In this document: in pieces, positions 13,361-24,646 of the stretch
How the letters are laid out: each line of letters starts with the position of its first letter
Numbering within the stretch: position 1 is the first letter of the stretch
Assembly (NCBI RefSeq): GCF_932294415.1
Contig: NC_065542.1
Span: 48,759,942-48,823,941 of the forward strand
Reading direction: 5' to 3'
DNA: 64,000 nucleotides
Source of the DNA: Quercus robur
Taxonomy: Eukaryota; Streptophyta; Magnoliopsida; Fagales; Fagaceae
Program-made: the position numbers and the translations under genes
Notes under the pieces: model-generated
What the model was told of the DNA's origin: nothing
Seen by the model: only the letters and a program-made list of their open reading frames with translations
Database searches by the model: none

Positions 13361-14040
13361 TGCGTTTCTTCTCTCAGATTCTCAATGACACATAACAACA
13401 AATTTCAAAACATTTCTGCAATAACTGGGAAGAAAAAGAAAAAGAATTAAGCAAAGGAAACAGTAAAAAAAACTCAATAATTGAAGCAAAAGGAAGGCCA
13501 ACTAAAGAAAGAGTGTGCTTCTTGGTGCCATCAATTACCTGCACATAGAGATGCTTGCTGGAACTAGAGAAAACTTTGGCCTTTCTGGTGTTCCTTCTAC
13601 CTGAGAAAACAAAAACATATACCAGTAAATAGACAATTAAAGAGTCATCAACGATCAAGGAAAATTTCATTTGAAGAAATCTATTTCACCAAAGTACAAA
13701 AACAGAGAAGGACCAGTTCATGCTCCCATCCTCTTGAAGGAAAACTAAATAAAAAAATTTTAACTAGTACAGTATCGGATAAATATCCCTATAGTGACCT
13801 AGTTTGCAAATATTTATTTTCTATCGAAGGGGATAATAATCTGGTAGGTAAGCAATCTACTTGTGTAATTTTAGGTTAAGCATGATCATAGAGACCAATT
13901 TAGATCCAATCTTATATGCCCAATTTCTGAGTCCTTAATTCTTGAAAGAATGTAAATGATTCTGATCCATCCCATTTTCTTAATCTAACCTCATCTCCTC
14001 TTGAGGTGGATAGCAAGTAAAAAAATTATCCACTTGAAGC

Positions 14041-14092
14041 CCCCCCCCCCCCCCCCCCCCCAAGGTCCATTTGTTGCTGCTAGTATTCTTTT

Positions 14093-14123
<31 letters not shown>

Positions 14124-14127
14124 GGGG
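14041..14127. repeat. Homopolymer cluster: poly(C), poly(T), poly(G)
   Basis: A C run (14039-14060), then after about 30 bp a T run (14088-14102) directly joined to a G run of about 25 bp (14103-14127). Such junctions are mutation- and assembly-prone. They sit between repeated TGCTGCTAGTATTCT segments (14077 and 14136). Confidence 0.85.
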
Positions 14128-14341
14128 AGAGGAATTTGCTGCTAGTATTCTAGTGAAGACAAGCAGGGTCCTAGCAACTATGCTACCTCACTGCCAATAG
14201 AATACCTGCAATAGCTGTATAGCATCTCACCAGGAGTACCACACTCAGTTAGAGACCATGCCTCATGAAAGTCATTGGTTCAAAATGTTCCCCCCTCCAC
14301 CCCTCCCTTTAGGGCTCCTAATCCATTAGAATTTTTTTTAG

Positions 14342-14515
14342 CACAAATCTCCTTGGTGCGATGGCAAGTGCCTTCCACCAAAAGAGATTGGTCGAGGGTT
14401 TGAATCCAAGAATAAACCTCTCCAAACAATTGGTAGTAAGGCTACCTACCATAACCTCTCCCAGACCCCCACAAAAATGAAAACTTTGTGCACTGGGTAC
14501 AACAAATATATTTCC
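14342..14515 (+). mobile_element. tRNA-derived SINE-like element
   Basis: GGTGCGATGGCAAGTGCCTTCC resembles an A-box region, and GGTCGAGGGTTTGAATCC a B-box region, of an RNA polymerase III promoter. CCTCTCCAAACAATTGG and CCTCTCCCAGACCCC follow. A second copy in reverse orientation lies at 15446-15590, which shows a dispersed family. Confidence 0.6.
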
Positions 14516-14517
14516 AA

Positions 14518-14771
14518 TCCCTAAAATTTGGGTCAGGGTCTAATTTATTGTGTGAAATTTAAAAAGTTCTTTTTTAGTCCTCAAAAATAGTAAAAGTACC
14601 AAGTTAGTCCTTTTGTAGCCTTGGCATTATAATTTGTACTACGTGGTGCTCCTTTTATAGTAGTAAGGTTACAAAATGACTAAACTGGTACGTTTACAAT
14701 CTTTTGAGGACAAAAAATGAACCTTTACAAGTTCGAAGGGCCAAAATAAAACCTAACCCAAACTTTAGGGG
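14518..14771. mobile_element. MITE with CCCTAAA-type TIRs
   Basis: The left end CCCTAAAATTTGGGTCAGG pairs with the right end CCTAACCCAAACTTTAGGG. About 254 bp, noncoding, directly after the SINE-like element. Confidence 0.65.
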
Positions 14772-15445
14772 TCAATCATATATTTTCACTTTTTCTTATT
14801 ATTAATTTAATACTGCACACGTATTGGGTTTTGAACTCATAACCTCAAGAAGGTACCCCTAGTGCCCCATTGTTGTTGCTAGTTTTCTAGTATAAACAAG
14901 CAGGGTCCTAGGAACTTTGCTACCTCATATTGTCAAAAGATTATTTGTGGTCACTATATAGCCCCTCCTTGAAGGACCTAGTGGGTTTGAACCCACGACC
15001 TCACCTTCAAGCCACACCTTTAAGAAAAGGAAGTGCCATCTGAGGCAAGGCTCACTAGTCAAAAAACAGGTAAATTGCACTAACATCCCTCGGGGTTTAG
15101 GCAAATGTCAAAAGCCTACTCCTATATTCAATGACACTTAGCGCCCTCAAGTTATTGTTATTATTTTTATGTTATTTTTCTTGATTTTCTCTCATCATAG
15201 AACTAGTTTGGCTAGTTAACACTAACTGTGGCTGTTTTGGATAAGATTTTAGTTTGAAAATTGTATATTTCGACTCAATTTGAAATGGCACATAAATGGT
15301 TGTAAGAATGTATTTGTTATATATATCGAAACCCCAAGGATGAAATGTTGTTCAAGAAAATAGGAGTCTGACATTTTCTCAAAGGAGAGTGGTGTATTTA
15401 CCAAAAGGTCCTAAAAGTTCATAGCCAGTGCAAAAAGCTCTCACT

Positions 15446-15590
15446 TTGGCAGGGTTTGGGAGAGGTAATTCGTAGGCAACCTTAGCCTTAATTTATTTTG
15501 GAGAGATTGATTCCCAGACTCAAATTCGTGACCTATTGCTTTTAATGTAAGGCACTTGCCATCCCACCAAGCCCACCCTCTAGTGTAATT
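15446..15590 (-). mobile_element. tRNA-derived SINE-like element, reverse copy
   Basis: The minus strand reads GGTGGGATGGCAAGTGCCTT, then GGTCACGAATTTGAGTC, CTCTCCAAAATAAATT and ACCTCTCCCAAACCC, co-linear with 14342-14515. Its 5' side abuts a C run followed by an A run (15594-15626). Confidence 0.6.
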
Positions 15591-16579
15591 TAACCCCCCC
15601 CCCCCCCCCCAAAAAAAAAAAAAAAACACCCCTCTTGTCTTTCAACACCTGAAACAGCGACTCTCAAGCCAGTGGTACACCTCCATATAAAGTTAAAAAC
15701 ACTTAAAGTTGAGTACTAACTTCAACTCATTCAAACCAGTCGATTAGAAAGGACTTATTCACAAATTACAAACTCTCAAAGAACACTATAGCTAACAACA
15801 ACACAGGTGCAAGAGCTGACTAACTTAGATAAAAAGTGAAGCTGAGCAGAGCACACGCTAACTCACTCATTCAGTCAAATTAGTAGGCATTGTTGGAAAC
15901 CTCAAAAACATGCTAAAAACCATACTGGGTCCATGGGAAACTGTGATTTTAAGCAATTTATTACAGTAAAATTGTAATCTTTAATAGGATAATTCAACAA
16001 CAAATGTATAAGTAGAGTTTTGAATCGGAAACTAAACACAAAAACATTAAAAGGGTATTCTTAGATATCGAAAATAGATAGAGCAAACAGAACATATATA
16101 TACCTTTCTTTCTAAGATGTAAGACGATAATGGTGTCTTCTCTGCTTCTGTCTTTGCCTGTACAAAGATAATAATAGTGATAAAGCCAGTAGAGATGGAA
16201 ATGGGTACTGCAGACTTGGACTTGGCCCTGGACTTGTGGTTGGGGCAGTGCCCAATAACTTAGGCCCAACCCAATTCCTTCGTCTCTTCTCAATTCTTTC
16301 ATTTTTCCCATTCCAACTTACAACTACAAATGCAATTTAGATTTTTATTTGTTTTGACGGAAAATATCTGTTGCCAAAAAAAAAAAAAAAAGTGTTCAAC
16401 TATAATTTTTTTTTAATGAAAAATTACTTGTGTTGCAATATTTGATATGTTATTGAAAATGTGCTAGAGATTTTTTTTTTTTTTTTGACTCGTACCAAAA
16501 ATCACAAATTTTCATCTTTCTCTCATACATATATTAAATTTTAATTTTAATTTACTAATTTTATAAATTATTAATTTGG

Positions 16580-16935
16580 TGTTCCAATTAAATTTGATCT
16601 CTTAAGTATTAATTGTTTCAATTTAGTCTATCTTTTAAAATCAAGTCAATGCCATCCATTGGTTTCCTTTCTCATTTTTTTTTCATAAAAAAAAAAAAAT
16701 AGAAAGGAAACCAATGGATGGCATTACTTGATTTAACTTTTTAACAAAATTAACAGATATGGATAGAGCATACCTTAAAACTTACAAGGTTATTGTGGAA
16801 GTGTAAAATTTTTAATCAAGTCAATTTCAACTATTAATTTTAAATAAATAAATGGAGAGGAAACTAAAGGATGACATTGACTTGATTTTAAAAATTAATA
16901 AAGAAAATTGATACAACTAATGGTTAAGGACCACC
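16580..16935. mobile_element. MITE with long TIRs and an internal hairpin
   Basis: The ends correspond as long inverted repeats, including AAAATCAAGTCAATGCCATCC on the left and GGATGACATTGACTTGATTTT on the right. Inside, AATGCCATCCATTGGTTTCC and its complement GGAAACCAATGGATGGCATT form a second hairpin around an A/T loop (16650-16728). Relics of the same family continue at 17080-17400. Confidence 0.6.
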
Positions 16936-17770
16936 AAAAAACTTGTAACTCAACTGACACCTATCGGTTTATCCAACAGAAATATTCAAGATTTTAAATC
17001 CCCTACCCTATTGTAACTATCGAGTTATCCAAAAAAATAAAGAGTTTTTTTTTTTTTTTTTTTGAGAGTGAAAAAAAAAAGTTCAATTTGGTCCTCCGAT
17101 TATTAGGTAAAGAGTTAAGGGGTCAAATTGAACTTTATCCAATAATTGAATGACCAAATTAATAATTCAAACTTTGGTCCTCCAATTATTAGGTAAGGTT
17201 CAATTTGGTCTCTCAATTATCAATTATTAGGTAAAGTTCAATTTGGTCTCTATATCAATTTAGTTCCTCAAGTGTTAAAATTAAGCCAATGTCATCATTT
17301 CGTTTCCTCTCCATTTTAAATTTTAACAAAATTAATAGATGTGGCAAACTGAGCATGTGTTAAAAGGTTATTGCGGAAATAAAGTCAAATTTACGTCCCT
17401 CAACCTCAACGTAATTCTTTGCCTAAAAAAAAACAAAACAAAACTAACAAAAACCTTAAACTTAACGTAAAAGCAGTGTTTGGTCAAATTAGCGCATAAA
17501 CTTAAAAGTATTACAAACACTACGGGTAAGCTTGGTTCAGTTTTTGGATATTATGCTTTTTGAAAAAGTGAGAGTTTTAAAAAGTGCGGTATGAAACTGG
17601 GTTTTTTGTAAAAACTAAGTATTTGATAAAAACTGTTAAAAAGTGCTTTTTGAAAAAGTTAAATTTTTGGCTAGCACTTATAAAAGTAGCAGTTTAAGAA
17701 GTAAATGACCAAAAATAACAATGTATATATAAAGAGAATTCTTTGTTTTAATTACTTCTCTTAATGCAAG

Positions 17771-17932
17771 TTATGGACACAATATTTTCGCAAAAATTTC
17801 ACAATAAAGTCTATATAACAAGTTGTTATTGGTAGGAAAAAAAAATGTTACTAGTAGGTCTAGATGAGAACTAATAACAACTTACTGTGTAAACTTTATT
17901 ATGAAATTGTTATAAAAATATTCTGTCAATAG
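17771..17932. mobile_element. Short foldback MITE (family member without insert)
   Basis: Arms of about 60 bp: ACACAATATTTTCGCAAAAA... pairs with ...TTATAAAAATATTCTGTC, meeting around GTTGTTATTGGTAGG. It is the same family as the outer element at 48153-48762 and provides that element's empty site. Confidence 0.7.
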
Positions 17933-18332
17933 TACTATTTTTTTTTTTTCCTAAAGAAAAATAGTACTAATTTAAAAGGTTTAGAGATATAATAAAATGT
18001 CACAATATTTTCACAATACTAATTTAAAATTAATCTTTGTAAAATAAAATTTTATTAACACTTATCTTTTAAATGAGTTGTTCTAGGATTATACATGCAC
18101 CTACAATTTTTTCTCCACCGCATACTCTATAACATCACAGTTGTGAAAAAGAAGTTGTGAAATAATCTGTGTTCATACTCCCTATATTTTCTTCCACGTT
18201 GCTTTACCCAAACCCAAAAACTCTTTTTTTTTTCTTTCACTTTTTTCTCATCCACTCGCTCACTTCTTCCTCATCTTCTTATTTTCTTTTTCTTTTACTT
18301 TCCTCCACACAAAACCCCACACACACACACAC

Positions 18333-18342
<10 letters not shown>

Positions 18343-18371
<29 letters not shown>

Positions 18372-18576
18372 TACTCCATATTTTCCATTTATCAAAAACT
18401 CTACTGAATTCAAAAGGTTTTTTTTTAAGATTAGATATGTAAGACGTAAATCAAAAAAAAAAAAAAAAAAAGAGAAGAGAAGAAGAAGAAGAAGAAGAAG
18501 CAGCACAGAAGAAGAAGAAGAAGAAGAAGAAGAAGCAGCACAGAAGAAGAAGAAGAAGAAGAAGAAGAAGAAGAAG
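18343..18576. repeat. (CT)n and (GAA)n microsatellites
   Basis: A (CT)n run at 18336-18367, then (GAA)n blocks separated by GCAGCACA at 18476-18575. They read open on both strands as low-complexity peptides; I do not regard these as genes. Confidence 0.85.
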
Positions 18577-19058
18577 GCAAGATGTCGTAGCACAGAAGCA
18601 TGGAGGAGCAAAAAAAACTATGGGCAATTTAGGAAAAAGAGAACCCCACCAATGGAAATATTTTTGTTTTGAGAAAACGCATTTGTGCGTTTTGCAACTA
18701 CAACTCAAAGCTGCCGTGCCAAAATGTAGAAATCCTTTGAGCTGGAAAATGCAATTTTGTATAACGCACTTTTGAAAAAATTTACCAAACACATGTTTTG
18801 AGTTTTGGGCTAGAAAAACGTGCATTTTGGCCCCTTAAAGTCGAACCAAACGAACACTACAATTGAGTAGAATAGTCCTTTTCTTTACTTTAATTTTTTC
18901 TCGCTAGATGATCTTGACATTTTTTTATTTGAAGAAAATATTCCTCTCCAAACTAACCATTCAAACTTCTTTTATATCATTCAAATTTCTTTTATATCTT
19001 TTTATTAGATACTAACCTCTAAGCATGCATGTTGCACATACTCAAAAGCTCTTCTATT

Positions 19059-19089
<31 letters not shown>

Positions 19090-19733
19090 TATATACTAAT
19101 TTGGGGTTGTTACATTATCTCACGTCACACCTCACTCATGTGTGATGTGAGAATTTTAAAAAAAGATAAACGTTATATATATATATATATATATTTTCAA
19201 ACAAATAAAAAAGATAAACTTTAGAAATAAACAGTAACTATAATTTCATTTTTAAATGTATATTTGAAAGTGGTATACTAGGGTCTGTAATAATAATAAA
19301 AGTAATGTATTTTTTTTTTTTTTAGTTTAATAACAAAAGTGATATAAAAAATATTGGGATAAGGATAAGTAATTATTTTTTAAATTAGTAGAATGTTTTT
19401 TTTTTAATCTAGAGGTATTTTATTTTGGATGAAAAATGCTAAATTTTAGGGAGGGAAAAGGATCAATGTGAAGGATCACATGGAGAGGTGTTTTATTTGG
19501 ATGAAAAATGAATAACGAAGGCTAAATTTTAGAAATTTTAAGATGAACGTTAGGAGAGAGAAGCCTAAATTTGAGGAGTTCTTTTAGTTTTTTTTTTAAA
19601 ATTTATAATTAACCGGAGGTGTTTTATTAGGAATAAAAAATGGCTAAATTTTAGGGGGGGAAAAAGATGAACTTAAAAGGAAAAAAAAAAAAAAAAAAGG
19701 CTTAAAATTTTAAGAATTCTCTTTTTGAATTCA

Positions 19734-19955
19734 GCGTGCATTTGGATTGGGCGTTTTGCTCAATCCGTGCGTCTGCGTTTTTTTAGTAGGTCTCATGGAT
19801 ACTGTTCACGGACCCACAAAAATCAACAAAACACAGATTTCTAAGTAAATTTAGGTCTTACAGCATTATTCACACCTTTAAAAATTATTTTGCTACAGTG
19901 TTTTCAGCAATAAATTTTCAGTTTTCAATAAATAAATGGTAGCCAAACACACCCT
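19734..19955. mobile_element. MITE of the GCGTTTGGAT / CTACAGTGTTTTCAG family (copy 1)
   Basis: Ends GCGTGCATTTGGATTGG and, in reverse complement, GGGTGTGTTTGGCTACC. The core carries ACTGTTCACGGACCCAC, ATTCACACCTTTAAAAATTATTTTGCTAC and GTGTTTTCAG, shared with elements at 40624, 43318, 55581 and 57133. Confidence 0.7.
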
Positions 19956-19959
19956 CAAA

Positions 19960-20696
19960 ACGATAGTAGTTGTAGAAAATGTGTGTTTTAAATTTGTTAT
20001 TCGACATTGTTGTCCCTATTTCTAAGAGATCACTATTTATATAAGGGTATTTTTTGAATCACATAAAAGTCTACTTCAATAAAGAGATTTTTTGGGGGGA
20101 ATAGTGTGACATTATTGACCCTATTCCTAAAACATGTGTAAGAGAAGTTATTAGATACTAGATGAGGGTATTATTTTACCATAAAAAAATCCAGATCAAG
20201 GAGATGAAGTCTCTTACAGATAGTATAGATGAACTTTGAAGATTTAATTGTTGGATTACATTTTTTTTATGTTCTTAATACATATGTAAATTTTCATTCT
20301 AATTAGATGTTATTTATTATTCAATCAATAAACTTTTTTTTTATGCATATTTTTAGACTACAAAAACTTGAAATTTAAACATTTGATTGATATAACTATT
20401 GATCCCTGATCTTCTTGAAAATTTTCTAATATAGAGGATATAATAAAAACATACAAACCAACGGTTAGATTTTCAAAATTCACATCCAATAAAAAGATAA
20501 AATCAGAGAATTTAAAGAGTTTCTCTCCAAACTAACCACATAACCAAATGAGAGGTAAATACCATAAAATAAAGCACAAAATAACTCTTTATATATAGCT
20601 TGATCAGAGGATTTAAACTTTTGATATCTCCATTAGAAACACCAAAATGTACCAATTGAGCTTGCTTGCAACGTAAAATAAGTCTTTCATGAAAGG

Positions 20697-20727
<31 letters not shown>

Positions 20728-22170
20728 CATAAGGATATTTGTAATTTATCCTATAAAGTTAATTATATCCATCATAGACAGCAGCAAGATTGTACAAGTT
20801 TCTCACAAAAAGATGACACCTGTTGCTGAGTCAGAAGCCATTTGAGTGGTCCTAACCCTAATGGGGGCTGCTTATCTGAAACACTAATCAAACTTATGAG
20901 TGTTTTTTTTTATGAGTTGGTTAAGTGTCTAAATCCAATTTTTGAGGATTTGAAACTATAAGGCATGCAAGGCAGACCCCACCCATGTTCCTCATTTGCT
21001 ATTTGATGCCCATCCACAGCATACAACTCAAGTTTTGTGTGTGTCTTGGACATTTATGTCTGTCATTTTGCTCCTTTTCGTAAGTAAAAATCTTCCTAGA
21101 AATGTTAAACAATTTTATATTATTGCAATTATATGCATGTTACACTTTTTCAATTTTTCTAAAATTTGATTATTTGACGACCGTCCATCCTATGAGAATT
21201 TAGATTCTTCTTGATAGGTTGAAAGAATTAAAAGCATGATGACTTTTCAAGTCGGTTAATTGAGATCCCATGTTCATAGATGTACTTGCTCTAGAGACCA
21301 ATTAGGGTTGGAGTTGACAATGTTGAGGTCTTGGAATTATGTCTTTTGTACATTATGATAAAGACTCAAAGGAAAAATCCATCTTGCATTATTGAAAAAT
21401 ACTAAACAATATGTTGAAATAATGATAATTTATGCAATACGGCATTCAAAAATATTACATTTTTAAAAAATTATTGAAATCAAAATTTTCTTTTTTAATC
21501 TTTAGGTGATTATCATTTTCTTGGAATTTTTCTCCTCTCACTTTTTAAAAATTTATGTGGTTTCAATCAAATATAAAATTTTTTTTGTTATCGAATAAAA
21601 AATTTGAAATTCGAACCTTACCTATACCAAAATTAATTAACATCTTCATTTGATAGTAATAAGAAATCATCATAAAGTTGACACTATAGTTCAAAGAATT
21701 ATTATGAAACCACCATCCTCCATGGAACCGGAAGCCCATATGCGCCAACAGCAACAGCCTAAATCATGGAAGTTCTCCCCTTTTATTTTATATAGTGGGC
21801 TAGGTTAAACTCTTAAAATAAATATAAAAAAAAATATATTATATAAAAAAAAATATAATAAATAAATAAAAGGTGTTGTAATAATACCTAAACAATGCAA
21901 CACCCCCTTAACCCGCTTGTCTTCTTTTTATTTTTTATTTTTTAATAAAAGAAATCCATGTCTCAAACCTCAATACCCTTTTTAGGGTTTTCCATTATAA
22001 CCAAGCTTTTGAATATTTACAAAACAAATATTAAGGTAAAAGAAAGAAAGATCTGATATTGTACAATTTATTATATAAATTAGTTCATATTTAAAGTTTT
22101 TGAAAACTTTCAAATATATTATCACATTTATATTTAGAGTTATTCTTTCAACGTTTATATAATTTAATTG
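19960..22170. other. AT-rich interval without gene
   Basis: Microsatellite (TA)n at 20705-20728. A Pro/His-poor open frame at 21563-21754 (minus) shows no coding character. Nothing else can be supported. Confidence 0.6.
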
Positions 22171-22181
22171 TATATATGAAA

Positions 22182-22807
22182 TGTGGGGCCAGGGAATTCA
22201 CGACCCAGGCCCACTCTACATTAGGGCCCAAAGCCCAAGCCGAGGGGAGCCTTTGCCGAGGACGGCCTCATGCTCGGCACCTCACGAAATGCCTGAAGAA
22301 AGGGACAAACTGGGTGCAGGGGCAAGGCAAGGAAAAAAGCTGCCAACATCATAATACCAAACCCTAAATCTGACAAGCCCATGCTCTAAACCATGCCCTT
22401 TAACTTTCTCAACAACCCCAAATCACTCTAGGTATGGGTTGACGGGACAAGTCTGTACCCCAGAAGGTAAAACTTACACGTGGACTCTAAAGGGGGAAAC
22501 GAACACTAGTATAAAAGGGAGAACCCCCCAGAAGAAAAGGGGATCCCTGCAAAAGGGAGAAAAGGGAGGACGCAAGGCTCCTCGGATTACGTCCGAGGAC
22601 TCCAGTCCTACAACCCGTACTAATGGAGGGCTTAGCTAGTCAAGCCAAGCCCGCCCATATAAGAGCTTCCATAAAAGCCACGATTAAACCGCCCACCTGT
22701 GCCCAAGGTCATACCTTTCAAGCCCACTCTCTACAAATCATATTGCTGGGGCCTTTTGCATACGAGCCCAACGTCATTCACGGGTCGTTACAAATCGTGT
22801 CCCTACA
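22182..22807 (+). mobile_element. Solo LTR (626 bp)
   Basis: Starts TGTGGGGCC and ends GTGTCCCTACA (TG...CA). It is flanked by a perfect 5-bp duplication TGAAA at 22177-22181 and 22808-22812. A TATAAAAGGGAG motif near 22510 fits a U3/R boundary. No internal retrotransposon sequence is present, so recombination between two LTRs is the likely origin. It is far more GC-rich than its surroundings. Confidence 0.9.
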
Positions 22808-22965
22808 TGAAACATATAACTATAATTACTTGAGATCAGTTAAATTGCACTAAATCCCAATTGAATCCAAAGGGAGTGTTCTTTACCTAGGAATTTGGAA
22901 TGGAAATTATTAAGAATCCCTTAAAATTCAGATGTTTTTTGACAAAATTATCGAGAATTAAAATT

Positions 22966-23025
22966 CACAATTCATAGGACATGAGGTGTTCATGTACATG
23001 AACATCTCATGTCCTATGAATTGTG
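22966..23025. repeat. Near-perfect 30-bp-arm hairpin
   Basis: CACAATTCATAGGACATGAG... is followed without a loop by its complement ending CTCATGTCCTATGAATTGTG. There is one mismatch in 30 bp, and the centre is CATGTACATG. It lies 160 bp downstream of the solo LTR. Confidence 0.85.
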
Positions 23026-23644
23026 GAAATTTGAATTCCAACATTATTTTAGGTCGCAAATGTCAGTTCTCACATATTCTGCCTTTGATGGAAATATAGA
23101 ATTACTAAAATGACACTTAATTAACATTTTAAAAAAAATTATTATATAGAATTAGTTTTAGAAAATAATATGTTCTTCTTTTTTTGTTTGTTTTTTTTTT
23201 TTTAAATCTAAAAAAGATATTTATTAATATTCAAGGGTATTTTTTTCTCCAGAATTAACATTTATATTTAGTTACTAAATGAATCCATCTAAGTTTTTCT
23301 TAAACATCAAATTATATATATTTTTAAATGTAGTGTTGTTTATAATATGAATTAAATTAAAATTTTGAGTATATTCAAACAATTTAAATATTAATTCTTG
23401 TGAATTTCAACTCTCGAAAACCTATATAACTCTTCAGAATTAAAATTCTCAACTACTGAAAATGCCCTAAATAAACTTGTATTGAAGTAGACGATATGAA
23501 GCTTCAAGAAAAGTTTTGAATTACTGTTCTAATGATGTATATAGATGCCAAACTTGTTGAGAGCAACTGATTAAATTGACCAGGCATAAAAGATAAAATT
23601 AATCACATCTTGCATTTGTATGACAACCTGTTTTTTGTTTAATT

Positions 23645-24646
23645 TTGTTGTTAACTTTGTCCTATAATCTTCACTCGATATCAAAACCTTGTCTTTGTGA
23701 CTGAATCACATGCTCCTAAGATATAATGTGAATGGTCCTCTTTCTTCATCTATATTGTGATATTTTCATTTGTCCATATGCAACTAGCCTAGTAGCTTAA
23801 TTGGCACTCACCATACACAAAGTACTTGGGGTCTAGGGGGGAAAGGTTTCAAGCTACTTTCAGCCGATGAGGCTTGATAGTGCAACCAGTCAGCATTGTG
23901 GGATCTAGGAGTCTAGTGAAGACAAGACTCGATAAGTTTGTTGGTAGCTGGCTCTTGGATGGCTCAAACACTTTGGGTAACATAAGCTTGGAGAATCTTT
24001 GTATATTCTTGTACTCCAACTCATTTACTAGTGAATTCTTTGGTTTTTCTCTTCAATTACACATTGGATGTTATCTTGGTTTGCATTCTCTTTACCTTCT
24101 GCCCTTTATCTTAATTGCATTGTTCAATTATGTTTATCCATGCAATTATTGAGCGGTTCATTTGATTAATTGGTTAATTACGTAAATTCCACATTAATAG
24201 TTAATTAGTCTTAATTAATCAAGTCATAATCAAATTTAGGAGTCTAAATCAGTACCTAATTCATTAGGTTTGCACTTTCAATATATATATGGGATAATGG
24301 GAATACATGTGCTAACAGTTGTAAGCTAACAATTATTAGCTTGTATTGTTCTTTTGGATTTTGGAGTGTGCTATTTTGTGCCTAGACTGGTTCGATTGGT
24401 CCATTCTATGAAGAGAACTAGACCCAACTCTCTGAACCATATCAGCTTTAGCCCCAACCAAAAGAGTATGCATTGTCAACCAAGCACTTGTCCAGAGCAA
24501 CAAAAAAAACTCCCCTACAATTTTGTTGTGAACTTTGTCCTTTAATCTTCATTCAATATCACAACCTTGGCTATGCGACTGAATCACATGCTTCTTCTGA
24601 GATATAAATTGAATGGTCCTATTCCTTCATCTATATTGTGTTATTA
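23645..24646 (+). repeat. Pair of ~120-bp direct repeats (23645-23765 and 24522-24646)
   Basis: Both copies contain TTTTGTTGT(T/G)AACTTTGTCCT, then ACTGAATCACATGCT and TTCATCTATATTGTG, with a few differences. The 750 bp between them has no recognisable gene. They could be decayed terminal repeats or a local duplication. Confidence 0.6.

Larger units (their letters stand above)
13507..16157 (-). pseudogene. Decayed plastid ribosomal protein uL18 (L18) exons
   Basis: Two exon-like blocks with proper splice borders. Block A is 16157-16104 (acceptor CAG before, donor GTATAT after), reading KDRSRED...LRKK. Block B starts at 13600 after a TTTTCTCAG acceptor and contains SKHLYVQVIDGTKKHTL, which closely resembles the core of bacterial/plastid L18 proteins (KHLYVQVIDDTK.HTL). 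Just upstream, in another frame of block B, VEGTPERPK matches the preceding conserved L18 segment, so a frameshift separates two conserved halves. After HTL the similarity ends, and RH50 exon 1 begins about 150 bp further on. I therefore read this as an unprocessed (intron-containing), truncated uL18 pseudogene. The blocks might instead survive as noncoding 5' leader exons of RH50 transcripts. The 2.5 kb between blocks is filled with SINE- and MITE-like repeats. Confidence 0.55.
17524..18852. mobile_element. 1.3-kb TIR element with 8-bp target duplication
   Basis: AACACTAC occurs at 17516-17523 and 18853-18860. Inside, the left end GGGTAAGCTTGGTTC and the right end (reverse complement) CGTTTGGTTCG form short imperfect TIRs. 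Subterminal regions are rich in AAAAAGTGC / GCACTTTTTGA-like motifs. No transposase frame is seen. The cargo (18100-18660) looks like transcript leader sequence with (CA)n, (CT)n and (GAA)n tracts. The 8-bp duplication suggests hAT; a 9-bp one with a mismatch would suggest Mutator-like. Confidence 0.6.

Noticed and set aside
14980..15010. tRNA-like GTGGGTTTGAACCCAC
   Set aside because: It is a B-box-like palindrome only. No acceptor stem or anticodon arm can be drawn around it.
18169..18672. Open frame of 167 codons with Lys/Glu/Arg runs
   Set aside because: It is produced by (CT)n and (GAA)n microsatellites. The opposite strand is also open, there is no domain, and it lies within a TIR element.
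22176..22853. Three consecutive GC-rich open frames
   Set aside because: They lie almost entirely inside the solo LTR defined by the TGAAA duplication.
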